DNA from: Polaromonas jejuensis NBRC 106434
GTDB taxonomy: Bacteria > Pseudomonadota > Gammaproteobacteria > Burkholderiales > Burkholderiaceae_C
Reading direction: 5' to 3'
NCBI RefSeq assembly: GCF_001598235.1
Contig: NZ_BCYO01000004.1
Span: 186,001 to 250,000, forward strand
DNA: 64,000 nucleotides
The notes under the pieces were generated by a model. It had not been told where the DNA came from, made no database searches, and saw nothing but the letters and a program-made list of their open reading frames with translations. Below are positions 44,829-53,451 of this stretch, one piece after another; position 1 is the stretch's first letter; each line of letters opens with the position of its first letter. The translations under genes were made by a program, and so were the position numbers.

Positions 44829-45415
44829 AAAAAATCCTGATCCTTCTTGTGCTCGCCTTCCTGTCAGGCTGCATGTCCATCTCCAAGGTCGAAGGCGAGC
44901 AGGTGGTCAATAGCCGCATGGTCGTCAAGGTGACTGATGCGTGGAACAAGGTGTCCCCGCCGGGAACCAAACAGCCTTTTGACATGTGGACGCAGGAGGG
45001 CATGACGCTTGACCATCTGCGCCTGTGGGCAGCAGTCAAGCCGGGCCAGGCCCTGGTGATACGTCCGGCCGGCAATGTGCCGGTTGGCCAGAAAGCCCCC
45101 CGCGTGCCGACCTACAAGTCCGGCATGCAACTGGATCAGCTGGTCAATCTCTTTGAGGTCATGTATTCGGCGGACGGCTCAATTGTCAACACGACCAAGG
45201 TTGAACCCACTGTATTCGCCGGCGAAAAAGGCGTGCGTTTTGAATTTTCTGTAACGCGAAAGAGCGATGACGTTCAGCTCAATGGCGTGGGCTGGGTCAG
45301 CCAGCGCAAGGGCGAGCTCTTCGCCGCCACCTTCATCGCGCCCAGGCTCTCATTCTTCCCGCGGCTGTTGCCCATGGCCGAGAGCATTGTTCGGACGGCG
45401 CAAATCAGGGGTTAA
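44825..45415 (+). CDS. Lipoprotein of unknown function, third gene of a coupled trio
   Basis: The 196 residues begin MKKILILLVLAFLSGC; LSGC is a lipobox, and residue +2 after the cysteine is methionine, so outer-membrane sorting is expected. The mature part is beta-rich (VVKVTDAWNKVSPPG, then GVRFEFSVTRKSDD). It overlaps the protease gene at ATGA. No domain was recognised. Confidence 0.78.
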   Translation: MKKILILLVLAFLSGCMSISKVEGEQVVNSRMVVKVTDAWNKVSPPGTKQPFDMWTQEGMTLDHLRLWAAVKPGQALVIRPAGNVPVGQKAPRVPTYKSGMQLDQLVNLFEVMYSADGSIVNTTKVEPTVFAGEKGVRFEFSVTRKSDDVQLNGVGWVSQRKGELFAATFIAPRLSFFPRLLPMAESIVRTAQIRG

Positions 45416-45473
45416 TCAAAAGTCGCCGGCAAAGGAGGCCGGCTCTGGCGGCGGCATGATACTCGCCGGCACG

Positions 45474-46916
45474 TCAACCGTGCCGCACGGCCACCGTCTT
45501 GAGCGTCGTAAACCCGTAAAGCGCCTCAAAGCCCTTTTCGCGCCCATAACCTGAAGACTTCACGCCGCCAAACGGCAGCTCGACGCCGCCGCCGGCGCCA
45601 TAGTTGTTGATGAAGATCTGGCCGCTTTTCACGCGCTTGGCCATGCGGAACTGGCGCGCGCCGTCGCATGTCCAGATACCGGCCGCCAGGCCGAATGGCG
45701 TGGCATTGGCGAGTTCAATGGCATGCGCTTCATCCTTGAAGCTCATCGCGCACAGCACCGGGCCAAACACTTCTTCCTGTGCCAGCCGGTGGTTCACGGG
45801 CACATCGCGCAGCAGCGTGGGCGCTTGGTAAAAGCCGGTATCGGGGGCTTCGTCCACGATCTGGCCTTGCGCCACCATGGGGATGCCGGCGACATGTGCG
45901 TCGCTTAAAAAGTCCCACACGCGCTGCTGCTGGCTCTGGCGGATCAGCGGGCCGACGTCGAGGTCCATGGCGGCGGGGCCGACGCGCAGGTTGGCAAATG
46001 CCTGCCCCAGGCGCTCCAGCAGGGGTTCGTAAATGGACTGCTCCACCAGCAGGCGTGAGCCGGCCGAGCAGGTTTGCCCGGCGTTTTGCACGATGGCGTT
46101 GATGATGGCGGGCAGGGCGGCGTCGAGGTCGGCATCGGCAAACACGATTTGCGGGCTTTTGCCGCCCAGCTCCAGGGTGACCGGGCAATGGCGCTCCGCC
46201 GCCGCTTGCTGGATCAGCGTGCCGACGCCGGGGCTGCCGGTAAAGCTGATGTGGTCAATGCCGGGGTGGCGCGCCAGCGCATCGCCGACCTCATGGCCGT
46301 AGCCGGTCACGATGTTGAGGGCGCCCGCCGGAAAGCCGACCTCGGCCGCCAGTTGGGCCACGCGGAGGAGGGACAGGCAGGCGTCTTCGGCCGGTTTGAC
46401 CACGCAGACATTGCCGGCAGCCAGCGCGCCGCCCACGCTGCGGCCAAAAATCTGCATCGGGTAGTTCCAGGGAATGATGTGGCCGGTGACGCCGTGCGGC
46501 TCGCGCCAGGTCATGACGCTGTAGCCGTCCAGGTAGGGAATCGTGTCGCCGTGCAGCTTGTCGCAGGCGCCGGCGTAAAACTCGAAGTAGCGAGCCAGCG
46601 CCGCGGCATCGGCTCGGGCTTGCCTGACGGGTTTGCCGCAGTCGCGCAGCTCGATCAGGGCCAGTTCTTCGGCATGCTCGGCCACCTTGGCCGACAGGCG
46701 CATCAGCAGGCGGCCGCGCTCCGCGGCGCTGAAGCGGCTCCAGACCAGTTCCAGGCAATCCCGGGCGCTGTGCACGGCCACATCGATGTCGTGCGCGTTG
46801 CTGCGCTGGATCTCGTCAAAGACCTGGCCGTCGGAAGGATCGATCACCGGAATGGTTTTGCCGGAAGAAGACGGAACGGATGCGTTGGCGATGTAATTGA
46901 GCTGCATGCATCTCAT
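45474..46916 (-). CDS. NAD(P)-dependent aldehyde dehydrogenase
   Basis: This 480-residue ALDH has the cofactor region PWNYPMQIF, SFTGSPGVGTLI and the catalytic glutamate in VTLELGGKSP. The nucleophile cysteine is in NAGQTCSAGSRLL near residue 290, and EEVFGPVL follows. Next to sugar-acid dehydratase genes, it could oxidise alpha-ketoglutarate semialdehyde or a similar pathway aldehyde; that is inference. Start is ATG at 46916 or 46907, with no decisive ribosome-binding site. It is divergent from the UxuA-like gene. Confidence 0.9.
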   Translation of the reverse strand: MRCMQLNYIANASVPSSSGKTIPVIDPSDGQVFDEIQRSNAHDIDVAVHSARDCLELVWSRFSAAERGRLLMRLSAKVAEHAEELALIELRDCGKPVRQARADAAALARYFEFYAGACDKLHGDTIPYLDGYSVMTWREPHGVTGHIIPWNYPMQIFGRSVGGALAAGNVCVVKPAEDACLSLLRVAQLAAEVGFPAGALNIVTGYGHEVGDALARHPGIDHISFTGSPGVGTLIQQAAAERHCPVTLELGGKSPQIVFADADLDAALPAIINAIVQNAGQTCSAGSRLLVEQSIYEPLLERLGQAFANLRVGPAAMDLDVGPLIRQSQQQRVWDFLSDAHVAGIPMVAQGQIVDEAPDTGFYQAPTLLRDVPVNHRLAQEEVFGPVLCAMSFKDEAHAIELANATPFGLAAGIWTCDGARQFRMAKRVKSGQIFINNYGAGGGVELPFGGVKSSGYGREKGFEALYGFTTLKTVAVRHG

Positions 46917-47323
46917 TTTGCTTCAAATCGGTCCAGGGCCAGGTGCCTGGGAAATGATGGCGAAAAATGGCTCTAGCCCAATGTAGTCGGGCGCAGGTAG
47001 CTATCAATCCTGTAGCGACCTAGGGTTTACGTGGGCGCGCTGTCGGCAAAAGCAGAAAAGCGGCCGCAGCGGCCCGTGCCGCTAAAACCGTCAGGCAACC
47101 ATGTCCGCTTGTCTGAACGATTTCACTTCATCGCTTTGTTGATGGGGCAGGACATCCGCTCTTCCCATTCGCCGCTGCCGTCCCAGATAGTGGGACTCCA
47201 TCCGATGTGCTGGGGCAAGCACTCTTGATGCCCGCCCAGCCCTGATCTCAAAATGAACGCGCGTCCATAAAGGTGCACGACCGCCATGGCGTTCAGTTTT
47301 CAACCAGTGAGACAAACATCGGC
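46917..47323. other. Divergent intergenic region between ALDH and UxuA-like genes
   Basis: The 400 bp must hold promoters for both genes. It contains one GCTAY-N7-RNAGC element (core 47000-47016). No other palindrome comparable to the GntR-associated one was found, and I see no gene in it apart from possible alternative starts of the UxuA-like gene (GTG at 47273). Confidence 0.5.
46989..47016. repeat. GCTAY-N7-RNAGC element upstream of the UxuA-like gene
   Basis: GCTAT, CAATCCT, GTAGC, preceded by GGCGCAGGTA, which resembles the GGCGCAACCA flank of other copies. Confidence 0.7.
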
Positions 47324-48403
47324 ATGTACATCGGAGAACAACTCATCAATCCCGGCGCCGAGCGCTTGCGCCTGTCGGCCCAGCTCGGTGTGGAGCAGGT
47401 CGTTATCGACAACCGCGGCACCGGGCTGGTGACGCCCGGCGGCCTCTGGGACGCGGGCAAACTGCGCGAATACCGTGAGTGGGTGGAGAGCTTCGGCCTG
47501 AAGATCGACCTGTTCGCGCTGGATGTAGGTTCCATCCTGCTGGACTTTCTGACCGACGAAGACGGTGCCCGCCGCCAGGCCGAGGTGCTTCAGAAGAACA
47601 TCCAGATCGCGGCCGATGCTGGTCTCACTGCCCTGAAATACAACGTCCAGATGGTGGGAATTACCCGCACCGGCCTGCGGCCGGGGCGCGGCGGTGTGCA
47701 GTACTCGGGCTTCAAGCTCGCAGCCTACACCCCCGAGGCCGACCGCCAGCATTCATACTGGGGTGTGGGTTATCCGACCAACCAGGACGAGGGCGACGCA
47801 GAATCCGCGTTGCTCTGCGGACAGAAGATGGCCAGGGAAGTGCCGCCTGTCACGGAGGCGGCCGGCTGGCGCGCGATTGAATTCCTGGTGTCCAGCCTGG
47901 TGCCGGCGGCTGAAAAAGCCGGCATCAGGCTCGCCTGTCATCCGCATGACCCGGCCTATCCCGTGGGCGGGCTCAACGGTGTGGAGCATGTGCTGGGCTC
48001 CATCGAAGGCCTGCGCAGGTTCCTGCGTTTAAGCGACAGTCCCGTGCACGGCCTGAACTTCTGCCAGGGCACGGTGGCCGAGATGGCGCCCGAGCCGCAC
48101 GCCTATGTGATCCGCGCCATTGAAGAATTCGCGCCGCGCATCTTCATGGTCCATTTCCGCAACATCAGGGGCGGCTACCTCGACTTTGCCGAGGTCTTCC
48201 CCGACGAGGGCGATGTCGACATGAACGAGGCCATTAAAGCCTACCAGCGCGCAGGCTATGCGGGCATCCTGTGCCCCGACCATGTGCCGCTGTCGGAACT
48301 GGACCCGAACCGCGAGCGCTTCATGTCGTTCGCGCTGGGCTACACGCGCGGCCTGCTGCACGCGGCCGGCTACCGCCCCAGGATCACCACGCTGGCCGGC
48401 TAA
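47324..48403 (+). CDS. Mannonate dehydratase-like (UxuA-type) TIM-barrel enzyme
   Basis: This 359-residue protein is related to mannonate dehydratase, which makes 2-keto-3-deoxygluconate in glucuronate catabolism. The C-terminal half carries the family metal/substrate region: GLNFCQGTVAEMAP, FMVHFRNIRGGYLDF, and DEGDVDMNEAIKAY with PDHVP. Two conserved histidines are in LACHPHDPAYPVGG. It diverges in the N-terminal third, so the true substrate may be another hexonate. I chose the ATG at 47324 from alignment with the family start; a GTG at 47273 is possible. A Bug binding protein and an enolase-superfamily dehydratase follow. Confidence 0.82.
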   Translation: MYIGEQLINPGAERLRLSAQLGVEQVVIDNRGTGLVTPGGLWDAGKLREYREWVESFGLKIDLFALDVGSILLDFLTDEDGARRQAEVLQKNIQIAADAGLTALKYNVQMVGITRTGLRPGRGGVQYSGFKLAAYTPEADRQHSYWGVGYPTNQDEGDAESALLCGQKMAREVPPVTEAAGWRAIEFLVSSLVPAAEKAGIRLACHPHDPAYPVGGLNGVEHVLGSIEGLRRFLRLSDSPVHGLNFCQGTVAEMAPEPHAYVIRAIEEFAPRIFMVHFRNIRGGYLDFAEVFPDEGDVDMNEAIKAYQRAGYAGILCPDHVPLSELDPNRERFMSFALGYTRGLLHAAGYRPRITTLAG

Positions 48404-48445
48404 GAGTCCTTTTTTTCACAATAAACACTACAGCAGGAGACATCC

Positions 48446-49462
48446 ATGATTCGACGCAACCTGATTGGTCTCGCAACACTGGTTGCATTTGGCACGGCCC
48501 TGCCGATGGCCGTGCAGGCGCAGACCGACTACCCGACCAGGCCGGTCAAGCTGATCGTGCCCTTCCCTGCGGGCGGCACCAGCGACATCATGGGGCGCAT
48601 GATCGCGGACGAGTTGTTCAAGGCCCTGAAGCAGCCTTTTGTGGTGGAAAACGTCGGTGGCGCGGGGGGTGTCATCGGCACCGAACGCGCGGCCAAGGCC
48701 GCGCCGGATGGCTACACCCTGGTGCTCAGCGGTGTCGGCCAGAACGCGGTGGCGCACGGCCTGAATTCCCAGCTGGGCTACGACTCGATCAAGGATTTCG
48801 TTCATATCACCCAGATCCATTCGGGCCCCAATGTGCTGGTGGCCCACCCGAGCGCGCCCTTCAAGACCTTCAAGGAATTGATCGATTACGGCAAGGCCAA
48901 CCCTGGCAAGCTCAATTACGGCTATACCCATGCGGCATCGGGTCACATGGCAATGGAATTGCTCAAGCAGACCGTGGGCACCTGTACCGGCACCAAGGGT
49001 AACCAGAACTGCAAGGGCCTGTTCATGGTGGGCATTCCCTACCGCGGCGGCGGCCCGATGATGACCGACCTGCTGGGCGGCCAGATTCCGATGATGTTCA
49101 TCAACCAGGACGTGGCCCTGCAGCATGTGAAGGCCGGCAAGCTGCGGGCTCTGGCCGTCTCCAGCCTGTCACGCAACCCGCTTTACCCTGACGTGCCGAC
49201 CATTGCCGAGTCGGGCTACCCGGGCTTCTCGGCGCTGTCATGGTCGGGCCTGTCGGCGCCCAAGGGCACGCCCAAGGTCATCGTAGACAAGCTGGAAGCC
49301 GCCGCCGTCAAGGCCATGCAAAGCCCGGCGATCCAGGCCCGCATGGAATCGCAGGGCTTTGTGGTGCCGCCGCTTGGCGCCGCCGACTACACGCAGTTTG
49401 TCCGGAAAGAACTGGACCGCTGGACCCGCGTGATCAAGATCGCCGGCATCAAGGCCGAATAA
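48446..49462 (+). CDS. Bug/TctC-family periplasmic binding protein (copy 1)
   Basis: This 338-residue protein has a signal peptide (MIRRNLIGLATLVAFGTALP, mature part from about QTDYPTRP). Bug signatures are present: VKLIVPFPAGGTSDIMGR, NVGGAGGVIGTE and DGYTLVLSGVGQNAVAHG. Bug proteins bind carboxylates for TctAB transporters, but no tctA or tctB gene is near. It differs from its close paralogue at 53452 by an insertion of about ten residues with two cysteines (GTCTGTKGNQNCKG), which could form a disulfide. It lies between a UxuA-like and an enolase-superfamily dehydratase, so a sugar acid is a likely ligand. Confidence 0.9.
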   Translation: MIRRNLIGLATLVAFGTALPMAVQAQTDYPTRPVKLIVPFPAGGTSDIMGRMIADELFKALKQPFVVENVGGAGGVIGTERAAKAAPDGYTLVLSGVGQNAVAHGLNSQLGYDSIKDFVHITQIHSGPNVLVAHPSAPFKTFKELIDYGKANPGKLNYGYTHAASGHMAMELLKQTVGTCTGTKGNQNCKGLFMVGIPYRGGGPMMTDLLGGQIPMMFINQDVALQHVKAGKLRALAVSSLSRNPLYPDVPTIAESGYPGFSALSWSGLSAPKGTPKVIVDKLEAAAVKAMQSPAIQARMESQGFVVPPLGAADYTQFVRKELDRWTRVIKIAGIKAE

Positions 49463-49509
49463 GTTAGCTCCACCTATCCCAACCCCCACCGCAAGAAAAG
49501 GAATTTATT

Positions 49510-50658
49510 GTGAATACCGAAACCGCCGCCGGCGCCGACCGCATTGAATGGGTCGAGGTCTCGCTCGTGTACCTGCCGCTGGCTGCGCCCATCAGCGACG
49601 CCAAGGTGCTGACCGGCCGCCAGAAGCCGCTGACCGAAATCGCCTTCATCTTTGCCGAGATCCGCACGCGCGACGGTTTTGACGGCATTGGCTTCGGCTA
49701 TTCCAAGCGCGCCGGTGGCCCCGGCATGTATGCGCACGCCAAGGAGATCGCGTCCAATCTGCTGGGCGAAGACCCGAACGACATTGCCAAGCTGTGGGAC
49801 AAGCTGATGTGGGCCGGCGCCTCCATGGGCCGCAGCGGGATGACCTCGCAGGCCATCTCCCCGTTCGACATCGCGCTGTGGGACCTGAAGGCCAAGCGTG
49901 CCGGCCTGCCGCTGGCCAAGCTGCTGGGCGCGCACCGCGACAGCGTGCAGTGCTACAACACCTCGGGCGGCTACCTGTCCATGCCGCTCGAGCAGGTGCT
50001 CAAGAACGTGGAGGCCTCGCGGGCCAGCGGCATTGGCGGCATCAAGATCAAGGTCGGCCAGCCTGACCTGCCGACCGACCTCAAGCGCGTGAAGGCCGTG
50101 CGCGAGCTGTTGGGCGAAGGCTTCCCCCTGATGGTGGATGCCAACCAGCAATGGGACCGGCCCAAGGCGCAGCGCGCCTGCCGGGCCTTTGAGCCCTTCG
50201 ACCTGACCTGGATCGAAGAACCGCTGGACGCCTATGACTTCGAAGGCCACGCCGCGCTGGCCGCCAGCCTGGACACGCCGATTGCCACCGGCGAAATGCT
50301 GACCAGCTTTGGCGAGCACGCGCAGCTGATCATGGGCAACTGCAGCGACTTCGTGCAGCCAGACGCCCCGCGCGTGGGCGGCATCACGCCCTTTCTGCAG
50401 ATCATGAGCCTGGCCTCTTTCAAGGGCCGCAAGCTGGCGCCGCACTTTGCGATGGAAATCCACCTGCATCTGGCGGCTGCCTACCCGGAAGAGCCCTGGC
50501 TCGAGCACTTCGAGTGGCTGGAGCCCATGTTCAACGAGCGGCTGGAGCTCAAGGATGGGCGCATGCATGTGCCGAACCGGCCGGGCCTGGGCTTCTCACT
50601 GAGTGAACAGGCGCTGGCCTGGACGGCGGAGAAGGCTGCGTTCGGCAAGCGGCCTTAG
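49510..50658 (+). CDS. Enolase-superfamily acid-sugar dehydratase (talarate/galactarate-like)
   Basis: This 382-residue member of the mandelate racemase subgroup has KxK in GIGGIKIKVGQPD (catalytic lysine pair). Metal ligands are in LMVDANQQWD, TWIEEPLDAYD and IATGEMLT, and the His partner is in LAPHFAMEIHLHL. This set fits L-talarate/galactarate dehydratases and some racemases; the substrate is inferred. It starts with GTG at 49510 after AAAAGGAA. The tail (GFSLSEQALAWTAEKAAFG) is duplicated as a remnant at 52984. Confidence 0.88.
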   Translation: MNTETAAGADRIEWVEVSLVYLPLAAPISDAKVLTGRQKPLTEIAFIFAEIRTRDGFDGIGFGYSKRAGGPGMYAHAKEIASNLLGEDPNDIAKLWDKLMWAGASMGRSGMTSQAISPFDIALWDLKAKRAGLPLAKLLGAHRDSVQCYNTSGGYLSMPLEQVLKNVEASRASGIGGIKIKVGQPDLPTDLKRVKAVRELLGEGFPLMVDANQQWDRPKAQRACRAFEPFDLTWIEEPLDAYDFEGHAALAASLDTPIATGEMLTSFGEHAQLIMGNCSDFVQPDAPRVGGITPFLQIMSLASFKGRKLAPHFAMEIHLHLAAAYPEEPWLEHFEWLEPMFNERLELKDGRMHVPNRPGLGFSLSEQALAWTAEKAAFGKRP

Positions 50659-50671
50659 GGCAGGGCGGCCT

Positions 50672-50977
50672 TCAGTCCCAGACCCGAAGCCCTATCCAGG
50701 CCACGCCCGCGACGGTCGCCATGGGGAGCGACATCACACCGGGCACGTAGAAGAAGGCGGAGGCCACAGGGCTGGAGTGCTCGATCAGCCAGCCGATCGC
50801 GAAGAGCAGGGCGCCGCTGACCAGATAGCGCTTGATATAGCGCGGTAGCCAGCGGGCCTGGCCCTTGTTGTGGTGCCAGGCGGCCGCGCGCGCGAACAGG
50901 TCGCACTGGTTGACGTCCATGAACAGCCAGGCGAAGAAGAAATACCGGTACAGCAGCGAGTGGAAAGGGAGTTCCAT
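50672..50977 (-). CDS. Small membrane protein, hypothetical
   Basis: The 101 residues contain an N-terminal hydrophobic patch (LLYRYFFFAWLFMDV) and two clearer membrane helices (LVSGALLFAIGWLI and the last 25 residues). The motif FARAAAWHHNKGQARWLPRY lies between them. I vaguely recognise it as a conserved hypothetical of Burkholderiales, with no known function. It is convergent with the dehydratase gene, 13 bp away. Confidence 0.6.
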   Translation of the reverse strand: MELPFHSLLYRYFFFAWLFMDVNQCDLFARAAAWHHNKGQARWLPRYIKRYLVSGALLFAIGWLIEHSSPVASAFFYVPGVMSLPMATVAGVAWIGLRVWD

Positions 50978-51316
50978 CAGCCATCACTTTCGACTGTGCG
51001 ATCAGATTACTCCGATCGCCGGTCTGGCTCAAGCCGCTTGCGAAAAAATACCTTCAGCCGGCGTGCCCTCGCTGGAAGCCATGGCCGTGACCGTTGCGCG
51101 CAGCGGCGCGCTGGATGCCCACCCCCCCCAGGCAGCGACGCCGGTGCGGGCGGGTGGCGGTACCAGGGCGGCAGCGCAGCGACCGCAGCCGGCCGGCAGC
51201 CGGCGATGTGGAGCCGCGGCGGGCGAGACGAATGCGTTGCGGTCGGGGAATACCGATGTGTGAGCGTCTGGCCGCCGCGCACAAATGCCGCAGAAGCCCA
51301 CGGCGGTGATCCGCCG
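50978..51316. other. Intergenic region without a supportable gene
   Basis: About 340 bp of very GC-rich sequence with open frames in several registers but no recognisable protein. A plus-strand frame reads PSLEAMAVTVARSGALDAHP at 51061-51120, possibly a remnant. No repeat or terminator was identified. Confidence 0.4.
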
Positions 51317-52696
51317 CTATTCGAGCGGCCGCAACTCCTGCAGCAGCGTGGGCACCAACTCGGACACCGTGGGATGGATGTGCATCGCGCGGCTGATGGT
51401 GGTGTAGGGTGCTTGGGCGTACATCACATCGAGCAGCGAGTGAATCACCTCGTCGCCGGTCACGCCGAGGATCGCGGCGCCGAGGATCGCCTGGGTTTGC
51501 GCGTCGACGACCACCTTCATGAAGCCCTGGCTCTCGCCTTTCTCCACCGCGCGCGAAACGCGCGTCATGGGCCGGGTGCCGACCAGCACCTTGCGCCCGG
51601 ATTGCCTGGCTTCCGATTCGGTCATGCCGGCGCGGCCTAGCGGCGGGTCGATGAACAGGGCGTAGGCTGCGATGCGGTCCGACACCTTGCGCGGGTCGTT
51701 GTCGAGCAGGTTGGCGGCGACGATCTCGTAGTCGTTGTACGCGGTGTGGGTGAACGCGCCGCGGCCGTTGCAGTCGCCCAGTGCCCAGATCCCCGGCACG
51801 TTGGTGCGCAGTTGCTCGTCCACGGTGATGTAGCCGCGCGCGTCGGTCGCGACCCCCGCCCGGTCCAGCCCCAGGTCGTCGGTGTTGGGCACGCGCCCGA
51901 CCGCTAGCAGCAGATGCGAGCCCGCCACGTCGCGCTCCCCGGAAGCGCAGTCCAGTCCGACGATGAGGCGCTCGCCCTCCCTGCGCGCAGTCATGCACTC
52001 GGCGTTGAGGCGGATCCCGATTCCCTCGCCCTCCAGGATGTCCTGCACCGCCTGCGACACGTCCTCGTCCTCGCGCTGGATCAGGCGCGGTCCTTTCTCG
52101 ACAATGGTCACCCGGGAGCCGAAGCGCCGGTACATCTGGCCGAACTCGAGGCCGATGTAGCTGCCGCCGATGACGATCAGGTGCTCCGGCAGAAAATCCA
52201 CCTCCATCATGCTCGAGTTGGTGAGATAAGGCACCTGATCCAGCCCGGGCATGGGCGGAATCAGGGCCCGGCCGCCAACGTTGACAAAGATCCGGTCCGC
52301 CTCCAGCAATTCGCCGTTCACCCGCACGGTACGGGGGCTCTCAAGGCGGGCGTGGCCCTGGTAGACCGTGCCGCTCGCCAAGCCGCGCATCCACTGTTCC
52401 ACACCGCGGCTGGAGCGGCCGGAGATCTCATCCTTGCGTGCCTTCACCCGCTTCATGTCGACGCCCACCTCGGTGCCTATCGTCACACCGTACTCGGCGG
52501 CGCGGCGCGCCAGCTGGGCAGCGTAGGCGCTTGCGACCAGGGTCTTGGTGGGGATGCAGCCGGTGTTCACGCAGGTGCCGCCGAACGACTTGCGCTCGAT
52601 GACCGCTACCTTCATGCCCGCGCCCGACAGCCGCCCGGCGAGCGCGGGGCCGGCTTGGCCGGTACCGATGATGATCGCGTCGAAGCGTTGAGTCAT
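51317..52696 (-). CDS. FAD-dependent pyridine nucleotide-disulfide oxidoreductase
   Basis: This 459-residue protein is of the dihydrolipoamide dehydrogenase/mercuric reductase type. The FAD motif is AIIIGTGQAGPALAGRLSGA at the N-terminus. The redox-active disulfide is in FGGTCVNTGCIPTK near residue 40. NAD(P)-binding IVIGGSYIGLEFGQMYRRFG is near residue 170. The C-terminal HPTVSE gives the catalytic His-Glu. It lacks the N-terminal metal-binding domain and the C-terminal Cys pair of MerA, and no 2-oxoacid dehydrogenase genes are near. It is close to a group of RclA-like enzymes with unclear substrate. I chose the ATG at 52696 after AAGGAG. Unlike its neighbours, it has no obvious link to sugar acids. 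Confidence 0.87.
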   Translation of the reverse strand: MTQRFDAIIIGTGQAGPALAGRLSGAGMKVAVIERKSFGGTCVNTGCIPTKTLVASAYAAQLARRAAEYGVTIGTEVGVDMKRVKARKDEISGRSSRGVEQWMRGLASGTVYQGHARLESPRTVRVNGELLEADRIFVNVGGRALIPPMPGLDQVPYLTNSSMMEVDFLPEHLIVIGGSYIGLEFGQMYRRFGSRVTIVEKGPRLIQREDEDVSQAVQDILEGEGIGIRLNAECMTARREGERLIVGLDCASGERDVAGSHLLLAVGRVPNTDDLGLDRAGVATDARGYITVDEQLRTNVPGIWALGDCNGRGAFTHTAYNDYEIVAANLLDNDPRKVSDRIAAYALFIDPPLGRAGMTESEARQSGRKVLVGTRPMTRVSRAVEKGESQGFMKVVVDAQTQAILGAAILGVTGDEVIHSLLDVMYAQAPYTTISRAMHIHPTVSELVPTLLQELRPLE

Positions 52697-52983
52697 GGCT
52701 TTCTCCTTGGCGTCTTCCACAGTGTCAATTGCCGCGCAGGCTGCAGGACGCGCAGCGGACGGTGCGGCGGCGGATCAATTGCCCCGGTTGATGCACGTGG
52801 CGAAGGGCACATTTCGCGCCTTGGCCCGGACCCGTTACCGGGTGACTCCTTATTTTCCCCCAATCGCAAAAATTGCTCGCACGGGCACGCACGGACAGGA
52901 AATTCAGGCGCCCCAGGCAAAGTATCAGACCGGCCTCCATCGGGACGCCGCCTTGTTGCTACCCGGCCATTACTTTCGCATCA

Positions 52984-53046
52984 AGCTTTTCACCGGCTGA
53001 GCAGGCGCTGGCGTGGGCGGCGGACAAGGCGGAGTTCGGGCAATGA
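52984..53046 (+). pseudogene. 3' remnant of a second enolase-superfamily dehydratase
   Basis: The codons read SFSPAEQALAWAADKAEFGQ and stop. The intact gene ends GFSLSEQALAWTAEKAAFGK. The match starts abruptly at 52984, so a recombination event has removed the rest. It is followed by a Bug paralogue, as the intact copy is preceded by one. Confidence 0.8.
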
Positions 53047-53068
53047 GAAGTCAAATCGGCCGCCGGCC

Positions 53069-53110
53069 CTTATAGAACAGGCGCAACCAGCTATAAAAAA
53101 TATAGCTACT
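53069..53110. repeat. GCTAY-N7-RNAGC element with left flank
   Basis: The core GCTAT, AAAAAAT, ATAGC (perfect arms) follows the flank CTTATAGAACAGGCGCAACC. The same flank occurs at 16903. Confidence 0.85.
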
Positions 53111-53112
53111 TT

Positions 53113-53337
53113 TTATGCGCTCTCGTGCTCAATGATCTGGAGCCCCGGGTCCGTCACCTGCGGCACGGCCACCGGCTTGCGTTCATCATCGAGCGCCACC
53201 ATCGTGAAGCAGCCGCTGTGGGTGCGTTGGAAAATGCACCGGTCACTTTATGGTTTTGGTGGATGGCCAGGGTTCGAGCCCCTGCCTTTGTGTGCAAGGG
53301 CTGCTCTAACAATTGGCGAAACGGCGATGCCATGTGA
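53113..53337 (-). pseudogene. Acyl-CoA thioesterase-like remnant
   Basis: The minus-strand frame near the 3' end reads RCIFQRTHSGCFTMVALDDE, then RKPVAVPQV, and stops at 53113. This resembles the C-terminus of hotdog-fold acyl-CoA thioesterases. Upstream, an ATG at 53337 opens MASPFRQLLEQPL and ALAIHQNHK-like TLAIHQNHKVTGAF in another frame, so at least one frameshift separates the two parts. Most of the hotdog domain is missing. Confidence 0.5.
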
Positions 53338-53451
53338 CGGTCATCGCAGTGCCCAGGCTGCCTGTGCGCTGGCGACGATCATCCCTGATCCGTGGATCAG
53401 GACACGGAAACCCATGGATTGGCGCGTCAGCACCGCATGGGCTTGGCAGGC

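Larger units (their letters stand above)
52697..53451. other. Degenerate intergenic region with gene remnants
   Basis: About 750 bp with no intact gene. It holds the 3' tail of an enolase-superfamily gene (52984-53046), a repeat (53069-53110) and a decayed thioesterase-like gene (53113-53337). The open frames over 52697-53000 show no recognisable similarity. It probably marks a deletion or recombination scar. Confidence 0.6.

Noticed and set aside
47273-47323. N-terminal extension of the UxuA-like protein from GTG 47273
   Set aside because: The extra 17 residues have no family similarity, and the ATG at 47324 fits the usual start; it is kept only as an alternative.
53258-53337. tRNA-like signal (CAGGGTTCGAGCCCCTG, with GCTCTAAC nearby)
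   Set aside because: The T-arm-like stem is good, but no matching acceptor, D arm or anticodon stem could be built on either strand. The sequence reads as a thioesterase-like remnant on the minus strand.
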